NCBI RefSeq assembly: GCF_004342025.1
Contig: NZ_SLWN01000007.1
Span: forward strand, 213,611-277,610
Length of the DNA stretch: 64,000 nucleotides
Direction of reading: 5' to 3'
From: Kribbella steppae
GTDB lineage: Bacteria > Actinomycetota > Actinomycetes > Propionibacteriales > Kribbellaceae
Translations under genes and position numbers: made by a program
Notes under the pieces: model-generated
Database searches by the model: none
What the model was told of the DNA's origin: nothing
Seen by the model: only the letters and a program-made list of their open reading frames with translations
In this document: positions 40,148 through 48,751 of the stretch, piece by piece
Position numbering within the stretch: position 1 is the first letter of the stretch
Layout of the letters: every line of letters starts with the position of its first letter

Positions 40148-41095
40148 TCAGGCCCAGAGTTGGCCTTCGAGGCGGTCTTCGGCCTCGTCGATGGTGCCTT
40201 CGTAGGCGCCGGTCGACAGGTACTTCCAGCCGCCGTCGGCGACCACGAACGCGATATCCGCGGACTCGCCGTCCCGGACACACTTGGCCGCCTGGCCGAG
40301 GGCGGCGTGCAGGATCGCACCGGTCGAGATGCCGGCGAAGATCCCCTCGTTGTCGAGCAGTTCACGCACCCGGCGGACGGCGTCCCGCGGCCCGACCGAG
40401 AACCGGGCGTCGATCAGCGTCTCGTCGTACAACTCGGGCACGAAGCCCTCGTCGAGGTTGCGCAGTCCGTAGACGAGTTCGCCGTACCGGGGCTCGGCCG
40501 CGACGATCCGCACCTCGGGCTTGTGCTCGCGGAAGAACCGGCCGGCGCCCATCAGCGTGCCGGTGGTGCCGAGGCCGGCCACGAAGTGGGTGACGGACGG
40601 GAGGTCGGTGAAGATCTCGCGCGCGGTGCCGTCGTAGTGCGCGGCCGCGTTCGACGGGTTGCCGTACTGGTAGAGCATCACCCAGTCCGGGTGCTCCTCG
40701 GCGACCTGCTTGGCCACCCGGACCGCCTCGTTCGAACCGCCCGCGGCCGGGGAGGAGATGATCTCGACACCCCACATCCGCAGGATCTGCCGGCGCTCCT
40801 CGGAGGTGTTCTCCGGCATCACGCAGACCATCCGGTAGCCGCGCAACTTGGCCGCCATCGCCAGCGAGATCCCGGTGTTGCCCGAGGTCGGCTCCAGGAT
40901 CGTGTTCCCCGGCCGGAGCCGGCCGTCCTTCTCGGCGTCGACCAGCATCCGCAACGCGGCCCGGTCCTTGATCGAGCCGGTCGGGTTGCGGTCCTCGAGC
41001 TTCGCCCACAGCCGTACGTCGGCCGACGGCGACAGCCGGGGCAGGCCGACCAGCGGCGTACCCCCGACCGAGTCCAGCAGGCTGTCGAAGCGCAT
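40148..41095 (-). CDS. cysM: CysO-dependent cysteine synthase
   Basis: A 315-aa PLP enzyme of the cysteine synthase family. The PLP Lys is K43 in NPTGSIKDRAA. EPTSGNTGISLA binds the substrate carboxylate and GLGTTGTLMGAG the PLP phosphate. In mycobacteria this CysM uses O-phosphoserine and thiocarboxylated CysO as the sulfur donor. The C-terminal GGWKYLSTGAYEG is typical of that subgroup. cysO lies 16 bp upstream and mec beyond it, which supports this assignment over an O-acetylserine sulfhydrylase. Confidence 0.95.
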   Translation of the reverse strand: MRFDSLLDSVGGTPLVGLPRLSPSADVRLWAKLEDRNPTGSIKDRAALRMLVDAEKDGRLRPGNTILEPTSGNTGISLAMAAKLRGYRMVCVMPENTSEERRQILRMWGVEIISSPAAGGSNEAVRVAKQVAEEHPDWVMLYQYGNPSNAAAHYDGTAREIFTDLPSVTHFVAGLGTTGTLMGAGRFFREHKPEVRIVAAEPRYGELVYGLRNLDEGFVPELYDETLIDARFSVGPRDAVRRVRELLDNEGIFAGISTGAILHAALGQAAKCVRDGESADIAFVVADGGWKYLSTGAYEGTIDEAEDRLEGQLWA

Positions 41096-41111
41096 GACCA
41101 GTCCTTTGTGA

Positions 41112-41390
41112 TCAGCCGCCGGCGACGGCAGGCAGTACGACGACCACGTCGCCGTCCTTGATACCGGTCTGTAGGCCGCCGGTGAAGCGGACGTCCTCGT
41201 CGTTCACGTACACGTTGACGAACCGGCGCAACTCCTCCGGCTCACCCTCGACGATGCGCTCCTTGAGACCCGGGTGGGTGCCGTTCACGTCGTTGATGAA
41301 CTCGGCCAGCGTGGCGCCGTCGCCGTTCACGGCCTTCTCACCGCCGGTGTAGGTGCGCAGAATCGTCGGTACGCGCAGTTCGATCGCCAT
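41112..41390 (-). CDS. cysO: sulfur carrier protein CysO (MoaD/ThiS fold)
   Basis: A 92-aa ubiquitin-like sulfur carrier ending in the Gly-Gly tail (VVVLPAVAGG) that is adenylated and thiocarboxylated. MAIELRVPTILRTYTGGEKAV opens the fold (given here as the family's beta-hairpin start). In the mycobacterial pathway CysO-thiocarboxylate reacts with phosphoserine on CysM to give a CysO-cysteine adduct. The gene is three bases after mec and 16 before cysM, making a compact operon. The adenylating partner (MoeZ type) is not in this window. Confidence 0.95.
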   Translation of the reverse strand: MAIELRVPTILRTYTGGEKAVNGDGATLAEFINDVNGTHPGLKERIVEGEPEELRRFVNVYVNDEDVRFTGGLQTGIKDGDVVVVLPAVAGG

Positions 41391-41393
41391 ATC

Positions 41394-41864
41394 TCAGTTC
41401 TCTCCTTGGTTCTGTTCGCCGGCGGTCTCTGAGTAAGAACCAACCACGCGTACTTCTTCTTCCACGACCTCGCCGTCGATGATGCGGTACGAGCGGAACT
41501 CGACCGGCCCGTCGAACGCCGGTGCGTCGGCACCGTCCCGGGTCGACACCAGCACGTAGTGCGCGCCGGGCTCCTGGGCCAGCTTGATGTCGGTGCGGGA
41601 CGGGTACGCCTCGGTCGCGGTGTGTGAGTGGTAGATCACCACCGGCTCCTCGTCGCGCTCGTCCATCTCCTTGTACAACCGGAGCAGATCCCCCGAGTCG
41701 AACTCGTAGAACGTCGGCGACATGGCCGCGTTGAGCATCGGCACGAACCGCACCGCCCGGTCGGACCCGGCCGGCCCCGCAACCACCCCACACGCCTCGT
41801 CCGGATGATCCCGACGAGCATGCGCAACGATCGCGTCGTACGTCCCCTGCTCAATCACCAACAC
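41394..41864 (-). CDS. mec: CysO-cysteine peptidase (JAMM/Mov34 metalloprotease)
   Basis: A 156-aa JAB1/MPN+ zinc metallopeptidase. The catalytic Glu is E23 (DEACGV), and the JAMM motif is H79-S-H81, then S89 and D92 (YHSHTATEAYPSRTD). It releases cysteine from the CysO-Cys adduct. The start is GTG at 41864 with TACGGT six bases upstream, so the operon probably has a leaderless mRNA. It is first in mec-cysO-cysM, matching Rv1334-Rv1336. Confidence 0.95.
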   Translation of the reverse strand: MLVIEQGTYDAIVAHARRDHPDEACGVVAGPAGSDRAVRFVPMLNAAMSPTFYEFDSGDLLRLYKEMDERDEEPVVIYHSHTATEAYPSRTDIKLAQEPGAHYVLVSTRDGADAPAFDGPVEFRSYRIIDGEVVEEEVRVVGSYSETAGEQNQGEN

Positions 41865-41870
41865 ACCACA

Positions 41871-41876
41871 ACCGTA
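41871..41876 (-). promoter_or_regulatory. leaderless -10 box for mec-cysO-cysM
   Basis: TACGGT on the minus strand, six bases before the mec GTG. Confidence 0.45.
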
Positions 41877-41944
41877 GTTGGCCCGACCGCCCCACCCTGA
41901 CCATCGCAGCCTCTGTCCGAATACTGGATGATCACCGAGCGTGA

Positions 41945-42937
41945 CTACCAGCGGTCGTGGAGTTGGGGGCGGATGAGGTCGTCGTAGGTCTGCTGTACGG
42001 CGGCCAACTGGTCGGGCGAGAGTGGGGAGAGTTGGGCGGCGGCGAGGTTGCCTGCTACCTGGGTGGGGTTGCGGGCGCCGGGGATGACGACGGTGACGCC
42101 AGGCTGGTCGAGGATCCAGCGGAGGGCGAACTGGGCCATGGTCGCGCCGGCGGGGAGCCAGGGCATCAGGCGGCGGACGGCCTCCAGGCCGGTGCTGAAG
42201 TCGACGCCGGAGAAGGTCTCGCCGACGTCGAACGACTCGCCGTGGCGGTTGTAGGTGCGGTGGTCATCGGCCCCGAACACGGTGCTCTCGTCGTACTTGC
42301 CGGAGAGCAGACCGCTCGCCAGCGGCACCCGGGCGATGATGCCGACGCCCGCCTCGCGCGCCGCGGGCAGCACCTCGTCGAGCGGCTTCAGCCGGAAGGC
42401 GTTCAGGATGATCTGGACCGACGCGACGTTCGGCCGCGCGATCGCCATGAGCGCCTCGGCGCAGGTCTCGACACTGACGCCGTACGACGCGATGCGGCCC
42501 TCCGCGACCAACTCGTCGAGCGCGTCGAACACAGCGTCGGTCGAGTACACCGGCGTCGGCGGGCAGTGCAGCTGGACCAGATCGACGGTGTCGACCCCGA
42601 GATTGGTCCGCGACCGGTCGTTCCAGGCCCGGAACGCCTCGCGGTTGTAGTTCGACGGGATCTGCTCCACCCGGCGGCCCATCTTGGTCGCCACGGTCAG
42701 GCCGCCAACCCCGTTGAGAGCCGTCTCCTTGAGCACCTGCCCGACCAGCCGCTCGCTGCGCCCGTCGCCGTACACGTCCGCGGTGTCGATGAAGGTGACC
42801 CCACCCTCGACCGCGGTCCGCAGCACGGCGAGCGCATCGCTCTCGTCCACCGAGCCCCAGTCGCCGCCTAGTTGCCAGGCACCGAGCCCGACCACGCCCA
42901 CATCCCGACCGGTCCGACCAAGCCTCCGCGTCTCCAT
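41945..42937 (-). CDS. aldo/keto reductase
   Basis: A 330-aa NADPH-dependent aldo/keto reductase. The catalytic tetrad is visible: Asp and Tyr in FIDTADVYGDG, Lys in VATKMGRR and His in LVQLHCPP. Cofactor residues lie in the C-terminal VVIPGARNPTQVAGN. The substrate is unassigned. I chose the ATG at 42937, where the family starts; TAGGGT lies seven bases upstream, at the ileS stop. It separates ileS from mec in a block that is contiguous in mycobacteria, so it is probably a lineage-specific insertion. Confidence 0.92.
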   Translation of the reverse strand: METRRLGRTGRDVGVVGLGAWQLGGDWGSVDESDALAVLRTAVEGGVTFIDTADVYGDGRSERLVGQVLKETALNGVGGLTVATKMGRRVEQIPSNYNREAFRAWNDRSRTNLGVDTVDLVQLHCPPTPVYSTDAVFDALDELVAEGRIASYGVSVETCAEALMAIARPNVASVQIILNAFRLKPLDEVLPAAREAGVGIIARVPLASGLLSGKYDESTVFGADDHRTYNRHGESFDVGETFSGVDFSTGLEAVRRLMPWLPAGATMAQFALRWILDQPGVTVVIPGARNPTQVAGNLAAAQLSPLSPDQLAAVQQTYDDLIRPQLHDRW

Positions 42938-42944
42938 GGCGCCC

Positions 42945-42950
42945 ACCCTA
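42945..42950 (-). promoter_or_regulatory. leaderless -10 box for the aldo/keto reductase gene
   Basis: TAGGGT on the minus strand, seven bases before the ATG at 42937 and overlapping the ileS TAG stop. Confidence 0.4.
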
Positions 42951-45900
42951 GGCAGTCACCCGGACGAGCAGCTCAGGACCCTCCTCGAGGTCGAGTTCGA
43001 GCGCCAACGTCTCGCCCATGATCAGCTCGCGATGAGCCTCGACGGCGGCGAGCACGGCCGCGTCCGCGGTCACCTGCAGGCGCATCCGGTCGGTCACATC
43101 CAGCCCGGCATCGCGCCGTGCCTGCTGCACCGCCCGGATCACATCCCGCGCGATACCTTCGGCCGCCAACTCCGGCGTGACCGTCGTGTCGAGTACGACG
43201 AAGCCGCCGCCGCTCAGCAGGCCACTCGCCGTACCACCCTCAGCAAGAGTCGTCTCCAGCGTGTACTCGCCCTCGACCAGCTCGATGCCCCCGGCAACAA
43301 CGACACCGTCGGCGGAGACCGACCAGTCACCGCTCTTGGACGCCTTGATCACCGACTGGACCTCGCGCCCGAGCCGCGGACCGGCCGCCCGCGCATTCAC
43401 CGTCAACCGCTGCGACACCGGCGCGTCAACCGCGTCCGCCGACGCCAGTACGACGTCCCGCACGTTGACCTCGGACTGGATCAGCGGCACCAACGACGTC
43501 AGCGCCTCCGCATCGGCCGTTGCCACTGTCAACGACTGCAACGGCTGTCGACCGCGGATCCCTTCGGACTTGCGGATCGACGACGCGACCGAGCAGATCT
43601 CGCGCACCCGATCCATCCGCGCGACCAGGCCCGGGTCGTCGGGCAGCTCGCCGACCGAAGGCCAGTCGGTGAGGTGCACCGATCGGCCGCCGGTGAGACC
43701 CCGCCAGATCTCCTCGGTCGTCAGCGGCAGCAGTGGGGCGACGGTCCGGGTCAGCACCTCGAGCGTGGTGTAGAGGGTGTCGATCGCCTCGGGTGAGCCC
43801 GCCCAGAAGCGGTCCCGCGACCTCCGGATGTACCAGTTCGTCAGCACCTCGACATAGCCGACGACGGACTCACAGGCCGCCGCGACCTCGTACCGGTCCA
43901 GCCGCGCCTGCATGTCGTCGACGAACACCCGCAACTTGGCCAGCAGATACCGGTCCAGCAGGTCCGGCGAGTCCGTCGACCAGGATCCCGAGGCGCCGGT
44001 GGCGTTCGCATACAAGGCGAAGAAGTACCACGCGTTCCACAGCGGGATCATCACCTGGCGTACCCCGTCGCGGATGCCGTCCTCGGTGACGACCAGGTTG
44101 CCGCCGCGCAGGATCGGGCTCGACATCAGGAACCAGCGCATCGCGTCCGCGCCGTCGCGGTCGAACACCTCCGACACGTCCGGGTAGTTGCGCAGCGACT
44201 TGCTCATCTTCTGCCCGTCGCTGCCGAGCACGATGCCGTGGCTCAGGCAGGACGAGAACGCCGGCCGGTCGAACAGCGCGGTGGACAGGATGTGCATCGT
44301 GTAGAACCAGCCGCGGGTCTGCCCGATGTACTCGACGATGAAGTCGCCGGGGAAGTGATGTTCGAACCACGCGGTGTTCTCGAACGGATAATGCACCTGC
44401 GCGAAACTCATCGACCCCGAGTCGAACCACACGTCGAGGACGTCGGGCACCCGCCGCATCGTGGATCGACCGGTCGGATCGTCCGGGTTCGGCCGGGTCA
44501 ACTGGTCGACGTACGGCCGGTGCAGATCGGGCACCGGGACGCCGAAGTCGCGCTCGAGCTCCTCGATCGACCCGTACACATCGATCCGCGGGTACGCCGG
44601 GTCGTCCGAGCGCCAGACCGGGATCGGGCTGCCCCAGAACCGGTTCCGGCTGATCGACCAGTCCCGCGCGTTCGACAGCCACTTGCCGAACTGACCGTGT
44701 TTGACGTGCTCGGGGACCCAGGTGATCTGCTCGTTCAGCTCGACCATCCGGTCCCGGATCCGGGTCACCTCGACGAACCAGCTCGACACCGCCTTGTAGA
44801 TCAGCGGATTCCGGCACCGCCAGCAGTGCGGGTAGCTGTGCACGTAGCTGTCCTCGCGCACCAGCGCCCCGGCCGCGCGCAGGTCGCGGATGATCTGCCG
44901 GTTCGCCTCGAAGACATGCATCCCCTGGTACGGCGGAACGACCGAGGTGAACCGCGCTCCGTCGTCGACGGTCAGGAGTGTGGGGATCCCCACCGCCTCA
45001 CAGGCGATCTGGTCCTCCTCGCCGTACGCGGGAGCCATATGTACGACGCCGGTGCCGTCGTCGGTGGTGACGTGCTCGGCCGCGATCACCTGGAAGGCCT
45101 CACCCGTCCCCCACACCGCGGCGTCAGCGAAGAACGGGAACAGCGGGGTGTAGCGGCGGCCGATCAGCTCCGAACCTTTGAGCCGCCCGAGCACCTCGGT
45201 GTACCCGTAGGCCTCCAGCCGCGCCTCGGCCAGGATCGTCGGCCCGGCAGGATCGTCGACAATCGCATAGTCCACATCCGGCCCGACCGCCATCGCCAGG
45301 TTGCTCGGCAGGGTCCACGGCGTGGTCGTCCAGGCGAGCAAGCGTTCGCCGGTCTCCAGCTCGACCGCGATCGTGATCGAGGGGTCCTGGCGCTGCTGGT
45401 AGACGTCGTCGTCCATCCGCAGCTCGTGGTTGGACAGCGGGGTCTCGTCGTTCCAGCAGTACGGCAGGACGCGCAGACCCTCGTACACCAGGCCCCTGTC
45501 GTAGAGCGACTTGAACGCCCAGATCACCGACTCCATGTAGTCGCGGTTGAGCGTCTTGTAGTCGTTGTCGAAGTCGACCCAGCGGGCCTGCCGAGTGACG
45601 TAGCTGCGCCACTCGCCGGTGTACTTGAGCACCGAGGCGCGGCACGCCTCGTTGAACTTCTCGATCCCGAGCTCGAGGATGTCGGCCTTCGTCTTCAGCC
45701 CGAGCACCCGCTGAGCCTCCAGCTCGGCCGGCAGCCCGTGTGTGTCCCAGCCGAACCGCCGCTCGACCCGGTGCCCACGCATCGTCTGGTACCGCGGTAC
45801 GACGTCCTTCACGTACCCGGTGAGCAGATGCCCGTAGTGCGGCAACCCGTTCGCGAACGGCGGCCCGTCGTAGAAGACGAACTCGTTCGCCCCGTTCTCG

Positions 45901-46031
45901 CCGGCCGGCCGCTGCTCGACCGACGCCTGGAACGTCCCGTCCTTCTCCCAGTACTCGAGCACCCCACGCTCGATCCCCGGAAAGTCGGCGCTGGCAGTCA
46001 GTCGGGCCGGTCCGGTCTTCGGATACGTCAC
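42948..46031 (-). CDS. ileS: isoleucyl-tRNA synthetase
   Basis: A 1027-aa class I aminoacyl-tRNA synthetase. The HIGH-type motif is PHYGH (64-68), followed by FGWDTHGLPAE. The editing domain contains AWTTTPWTLPSNLAM. The CWRC motif (PHCWRCRNPLIYKAV) and KMSKS (DGQKMSKSLRN, about 605-615) precede a C-terminal anticodon-binding domain. Length fits the eukaryote-like type found in many actinobacteria, which is often mupirocin-resistant. The GTG start immediately follows the TGA of the DUF2017 gene, so ileS is translationally coupled and has no room for a T-box leader here. Confidence 0.97.
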   Translation of the reverse strand: MTYPKTGPARLTASADFPGIERGVLEYWEKDGTFQASVEQRPAGENGANEFVFYDGPPFANGLPHYGHLLTGYVKDVVPRYQTMRGHRVERRFGWDTHGLPAELEAQRVLGLKTKADILELGIEKFNEACRASVLKYTGEWRSYVTRQARWVDFDNDYKTLNRDYMESVIWAFKSLYDRGLVYEGLRVLPYCWNDETPLSNHELRMDDDVYQQRQDPSITIAVELETGERLLAWTTTPWTLPSNLAMAVGPDVDYAIVDDPAGPTILAEARLEAYGYTEVLGRLKGSELIGRRYTPLFPFFADAAVWGTGEAFQVIAAEHVTTDDGTGVVHMAPAYGEEDQIACEAVGIPTLLTVDDGARFTSVVPPYQGMHVFEANRQIIRDLRAAGALVREDSYVHSYPHCWRCRNPLIYKAVSSWFVEVTRIRDRMVELNEQITWVPEHVKHGQFGKWLSNARDWSISRNRFWGSPIPVWRSDDPAYPRIDVYGSIEELERDFGVPVPDLHRPYVDQLTRPNPDDPTGRSTMRRVPDVLDVWFDSGSMSFAQVHYPFENTAWFEHHFPGDFIVEYIGQTRGWFYTMHILSTALFDRPAFSSCLSHGIVLGSDGQKMSKSLRNYPDVSEVFDRDGADAMRWFLMSSPILRGGNLVVTEDGIRDGVRQVMIPLWNAWYFFALYANATGASGSWSTDSPDLLDRYLLAKLRVFVDDMQARLDRYEVAAACESVVGYVEVLTNWYIRRSRDRFWAGSPEAIDTLYTTLEVLTRTVAPLLPLTTEEIWRGLTGGRSVHLTDWPSVGELPDDPGLVARMDRVREICSVASSIRKSEGIRGRQPLQSLTVATADAEALTSLVPLIQSEVNVRDVVLASADAVDAPVSQRLTVNARAAGPRLGREVQSVIKASKSGDWSVSADGVVVAGGIELVEGEYTLETTLAEGGTASGLLSGGGFVVLDTTVTPELAAEGIARDVIRAVQQARRDAGLDVTDRMRLQVTADAAVLAAVEAHRELIMGETLALELDLEEGPELLVRVTA

Positions 46032-46583
46032 TCAGCGCATGTTATGCAACAGGGCCGACTGGAGATACCCGAGCCAGTCGTAGAGGTCGTACGTGAGGCG
46101 GCGGGGGTCGTCGTCCGGGAGCTTCTCCCAGGTGGCGTAGTCGTCCTCTTCCTTGATGTCCAGGCGGGTGCCGATGGCCAGGCGGAGGTCGTTGATGGCG
46201 CGGAGCCAGGACAGCTGTTCGTCGGGTTCGAGGGCGATCTCGTCGGCGCCGGACTCCTCCAGCGCGGACAGCACCCGCTTGGCGTCGCCGATCTTGCCGT
46301 CGCGCAGACCGCGCTCGGTGAAACGGCGGAACTCCGCGGAGGCCATGTCGTCCTGCTTGTACGCGTCCGGTAGCAGCCGCTGCAGGACGACGTCCTCCGG
46401 CGGCGAGGTCGGCCCGTCGCTGTCCAGCAGCGCGGCGAGCGGGTCGCTGGACTCAGTGGCGCGCGGCGGCAGCCCGTCGTACAGGAGCTCGACCAGGTTG
46501 CGGAGCAGGTTCGCCAGGATGTCGGCCTCGTGCTCGGCGAAGCTGACGACCACGGTCTTGCGGCGCTTGCGGAACCGCGTCAC
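46032..46583 (-). CDS. DUF2017 protein
   Basis: A 183-aa acidic cytoplasmic protein of the DUF2017 family, homologous by position to Rv1332. It starts VTRFRKRRKTVVVSFAEHEA and has a helical body (ADILANLLRNLVELLYDG) ending in DLYDWLGYLQSALLHNMR. Function is unknown. Its GTG overlaps the clpS stop (GTGA), and its TGA abuts the ileS GTG, giving a clpS-DUF2017-ileS operon. The constant pairing with ClpS suggests a link to regulated proteolysis, but this is inference. Confidence 0.9.
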   Translation of the reverse strand: MTRFRKRRKTVVVSFAEHEADILANLLRNLVELLYDGLPPRATESSDPLAALLDSDGPTSPPEDVVLQRLLPDAYKQDDMASAEFRRFTERGLRDGKIGDAKRVLSALEESGADEIALEPDEQLSWLRAINDLRLAIGTRLDIKEEDDYATWEKLPDDDPRRLTYDLYDWLGYLQSALLHNMR

Positions 46584-46867
46584 GACTTCTCGCAGGTGGC
46601 CCACAGGCCGTAGGAGTGCATCGCCTCGACGTCGCGTTCCATCGCCTCGCGGTTGCCGTTGGAGACCGCCGATTTCCCGTCGGTGTGGACCTGCATCATC
46701 AACTTCTCGGCCTTCTGCTTGGAGTAGCCGAAATAGGTCTGGAAGACGAAGGTGACGTAGTCCATCAGGTTGACCGGATCGTTCCAGACGATCGTCACCC
46801 ACGGTGGGCTCAGCTCGATCGCCTCGTCGACCTCGGGGCTCTCGAGTTCGCTGGGTGCGGTGCTCAC
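46580..46867 (-). CDS. clpS: ClpS adaptor protein
   Basis: A 95-aa N-end-rule adaptor that delivers substrates to the Clp protease. WVTIVWNDPVNLMDYV is the family core, with the Asn-Asp pair and downstream VHTDGKSAV (His and Asp-region) lining the N-degron pocket. I chose the GTG at 46867, nine bases after GGAGAG. It is divergent from pncB with only 49 bp between them, as in mycobacteria (Rv1330c/Rv1331). Confidence 0.96.
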   Translation of the reverse strand: MSTAPSELESPEVDEAIELSPPWVTIVWNDPVNLMDYVTFVFQTYFGYSKQKAEKLMMQVHTDGKSAVSNGNREAMERDVEAMHSYGLWATCEKS

Positions 46868-46904
46868 CGGTCCATTCTCTCCATCATCGGTTCGTCGTTC
46901 GCAA

Positions 46905-46910
46905 TAGGCT
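46905..46910 (+). promoter_or_regulatory. leaderless -10 box for pncB
   Basis: TAGGCT six bases before the pncB GTG, in the 49-bp divergent gap with clpS. Confidence 0.5.
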
Positions 46911-46916
46911 GCCCTT

Positions 46917-48251
46917 GTGACGCACTCGACCGCGCTCCTCACGGACCACTACGAGCTGACCATGCTGCAGGCCAGCCTGGCCGACGGCACGGCGCACCGC
47001 CGCTCGGCCTTCGAACTGTTCGCCCGCCGGTTACCGGATGGCCGCCGGTACGGCGTGGTGGCCGGCGTGAACCGGCTGCTCGACGCCCTCGAGCGGTTCC
47101 GCTTCGACGAGCAGGCGATCGCGTTCCTGGCCGACCGGGGTGTCGTGGACCAGGTTACCCGGGACTGGCTCGCGGACTACCGGTTCAGCGGCGACGTCTC
47201 CGGCTACGCCGACGGGGAGATCTACTTCCCCGGCTCACCGGTGCTGGTGGTGGAGTCCAGTTTCGCCGAGGCGGTGCTGCTGGAAACCGTTTTCTTGTCC
47301 ATCCTGAACCACGACTCCGCGGTCGCCTCGGCCGCCTCCCGGATGACCTGGTGGGCCGGCGGCCGGCCGTGTATCGAGATGGGCTCGCGCCGGACCCACG
47401 AGGAATCCGCGGTCGCTGCCGCGCTGGCGGCGTACATCGGCGGCTTCAGCGCCACCTCGAACCTGGAGGCGGCCCGCCGGCACGGCATTCCGAGCACCGG
47501 TACGGCGGCGCACTCGTTCACGCTGTTGCACGACCGGGAGCGGGACGCGTTCATCTCCCAGGTCGATGCCCTCGGCAAGGGAACGACGCTGCTGGTGGAC
47601 ACCTACGACGTGGCCGAGGCGGTCCGGACCGCGATCGACATCACCGGGCCCGACCTGGGCGCGGTCCGGCTCGACTCCGGCGACCTGCCGTCGCTGGCCG
47701 GGCAGGTCCGCGAGCAACTGGACTCGCTCGGTGCGACCAAGACCCGGATCATCGTGACCAGCGACCTGGACGAGTTCCAGATCGCCGCGCTCGCACCGGC
47801 GCCGGTCGACGGGTACGGCGTGGGGACCTCGCTGGTGACCGGGAGCGGCTACCCGACCAGCGGGTTCGTCTACAAGCTGGTCGCCCGGGAGGACGCGGAC
47901 GGCAAGCTGATCCCGGTGGCGAAGAAGAGCCCGGACAAGATCTCCATCGGCGGCCGCAAGTGGGCGCTGCGCCGGCGCTCGGCGACCGGCGTCGCCGAGG
48001 TCGAGCTGATCGGTGTCGGCGAGCCGCCGACCGACGACGGCGACGACCGCGAGCTGCTGAAGCCGCTGGTCGAGAATGGCAAGATCATCGGCCGCAGCAC
48101 CCCGGAGGAGGCTCAGGCCCACCACCTGAAGGTCCGCGACGAGCTCCCCCGCTACGCGAGTCAGCTGAGCCGCGGCGAGCCCGCGATCCCGACGGAGTAC
48201 ATCGGTGACTACGACGCGCGGAACCCATTCCTGCCCCGGAGTCACGCGTGA
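46917..48251 (+). CDS. pncB: nicotinate phosphoribosyltransferase
   Basis: A 444-aa enzyme that condenses nicotinate with phosphoribosyl pyrophosphate in NAD salvage. LLTDHYELTMLQASL opens the family, FELFARRLPDGRRYGVVAG follows, and the active-site region includes GSRRTHEES and TGTAAHSFTLLH, the last holding the conserved His. VRLDSGDLPSLAGQ binds the ribose phosphate. The GTG start has TAGGCT six bases upstream. Its stop overlaps the MarR gene start by GTGA, an unusual pairing. Confidence 0.96.
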   Translation: MTHSTALLTDHYELTMLQASLADGTAHRRSAFELFARRLPDGRRYGVVAGVNRLLDALERFRFDEQAIAFLADRGVVDQVTRDWLADYRFSGDVSGYADGEIYFPGSPVLVVESSFAEAVLLETVFLSILNHDSAVASAASRMTWWAGGRPCIEMGSRRTHEESAVAAALAAYIGGFSATSNLEAARRHGIPSTGTAAHSFTLLHDRERDAFISQVDALGKGTTLLVDTYDVAEAVRTAIDITGPDLGAVRLDSGDLPSLAGQVREQLDSLGATKTRIIVTSDLDEFQIAALAPAPVDGYGVGTSLVTGSGYPTSGFVYKLVAREDADGKLIPVAKKSPDKISIGGRKWALRRRSATGVAEVELIGVGEPPTDDGDDRELLKPLVENGKIIGRSTPEEAQAHHLKVRDELPRYASQLSRGEPAIPTEYIGDYDARNPFLPRSHA

Positions 48252-48751
48252 GCACCGAGCAGACCGCCGACCGGGGCGTTGCGGCAGGGAAGGAATCGAG
48301 CTGGCCGGCTGACGCGCCGGCCAGCGAGGCGGACGTGCTGATCGCGATGCGGTTCGCGGACCGGGCGGCCCGGAAGGCGGTCAGCGAGGAGCTGGCCGGC
48401 ACCGGCCTGCACACCGGGCAGGAGTTGGTGCTGGCCAAACTCCTGCACCTCGGATCGCTCCCGGTCGCGCAGCTCGCGAAGGTGCTGGATGTCGAGGTCC
48501 CGACCGCGACCAAGACCACCCAGCGGATGGAAGCCGCCGGCCTGGTCCGCCGGGTGAAGAACTCGACGGATGCCCGGCAGGTCAGTATCGAGCTCACCGA
48601 CCGCGGCGTGGAACTCGCCCACACGGTCAACGAGGTCTACGCGCAGGCCGGCCGGCGGGCGCTGGCCAAGCTCACGCCCGAGGAGCGCCGGATGCTCCGC
48701 AACCTGCTCTGGACCATCACCACGACCCTCGAGCCGATCTCACACGAGTAG
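48248..48751 (+). CDS. MarR family regulator
   Basis: A 167-aa winged-helix regulator. The DNA-binding region is LPVAQLAKVLDVEVPTATKT (about 75-94), followed by the wing ARQVSIELTDRG. Residues 1-25 are a disordered Ala/Ser-rich tail. The GTG start overlaps the pncB stop, so it is cotranscribed with NAD salvage. Its last 12 bases overlap the convergent PepSY gene. Its target is not evident; the PepSY protein gene or pncB are nearest. Confidence 0.9.
   Translation: MSTEQTADRGVAAGKESSWPADAPASEADVLIAMRFADRAARKAVSEELAGTGLHTGQELVLAKLLHLGSLPVAQLAKVLDVEVPTATKTTQRMEAAGLVRRVKNSTDARQVSIELTDRGVELAHTVNEVYAQAGRRALAKLTPEERRMLRNLLWTITTTLEPISHE

Noticed and set aside
46032..46100. T-box leader for ileS
   Set aside because: There is no non-coding space before ileS; the DUF2017 stop abuts its start.
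44238..46373. 711-codon rightward open frame opposite ileS
   Set aside because: Antisense to all ileS motifs; no domain seen.
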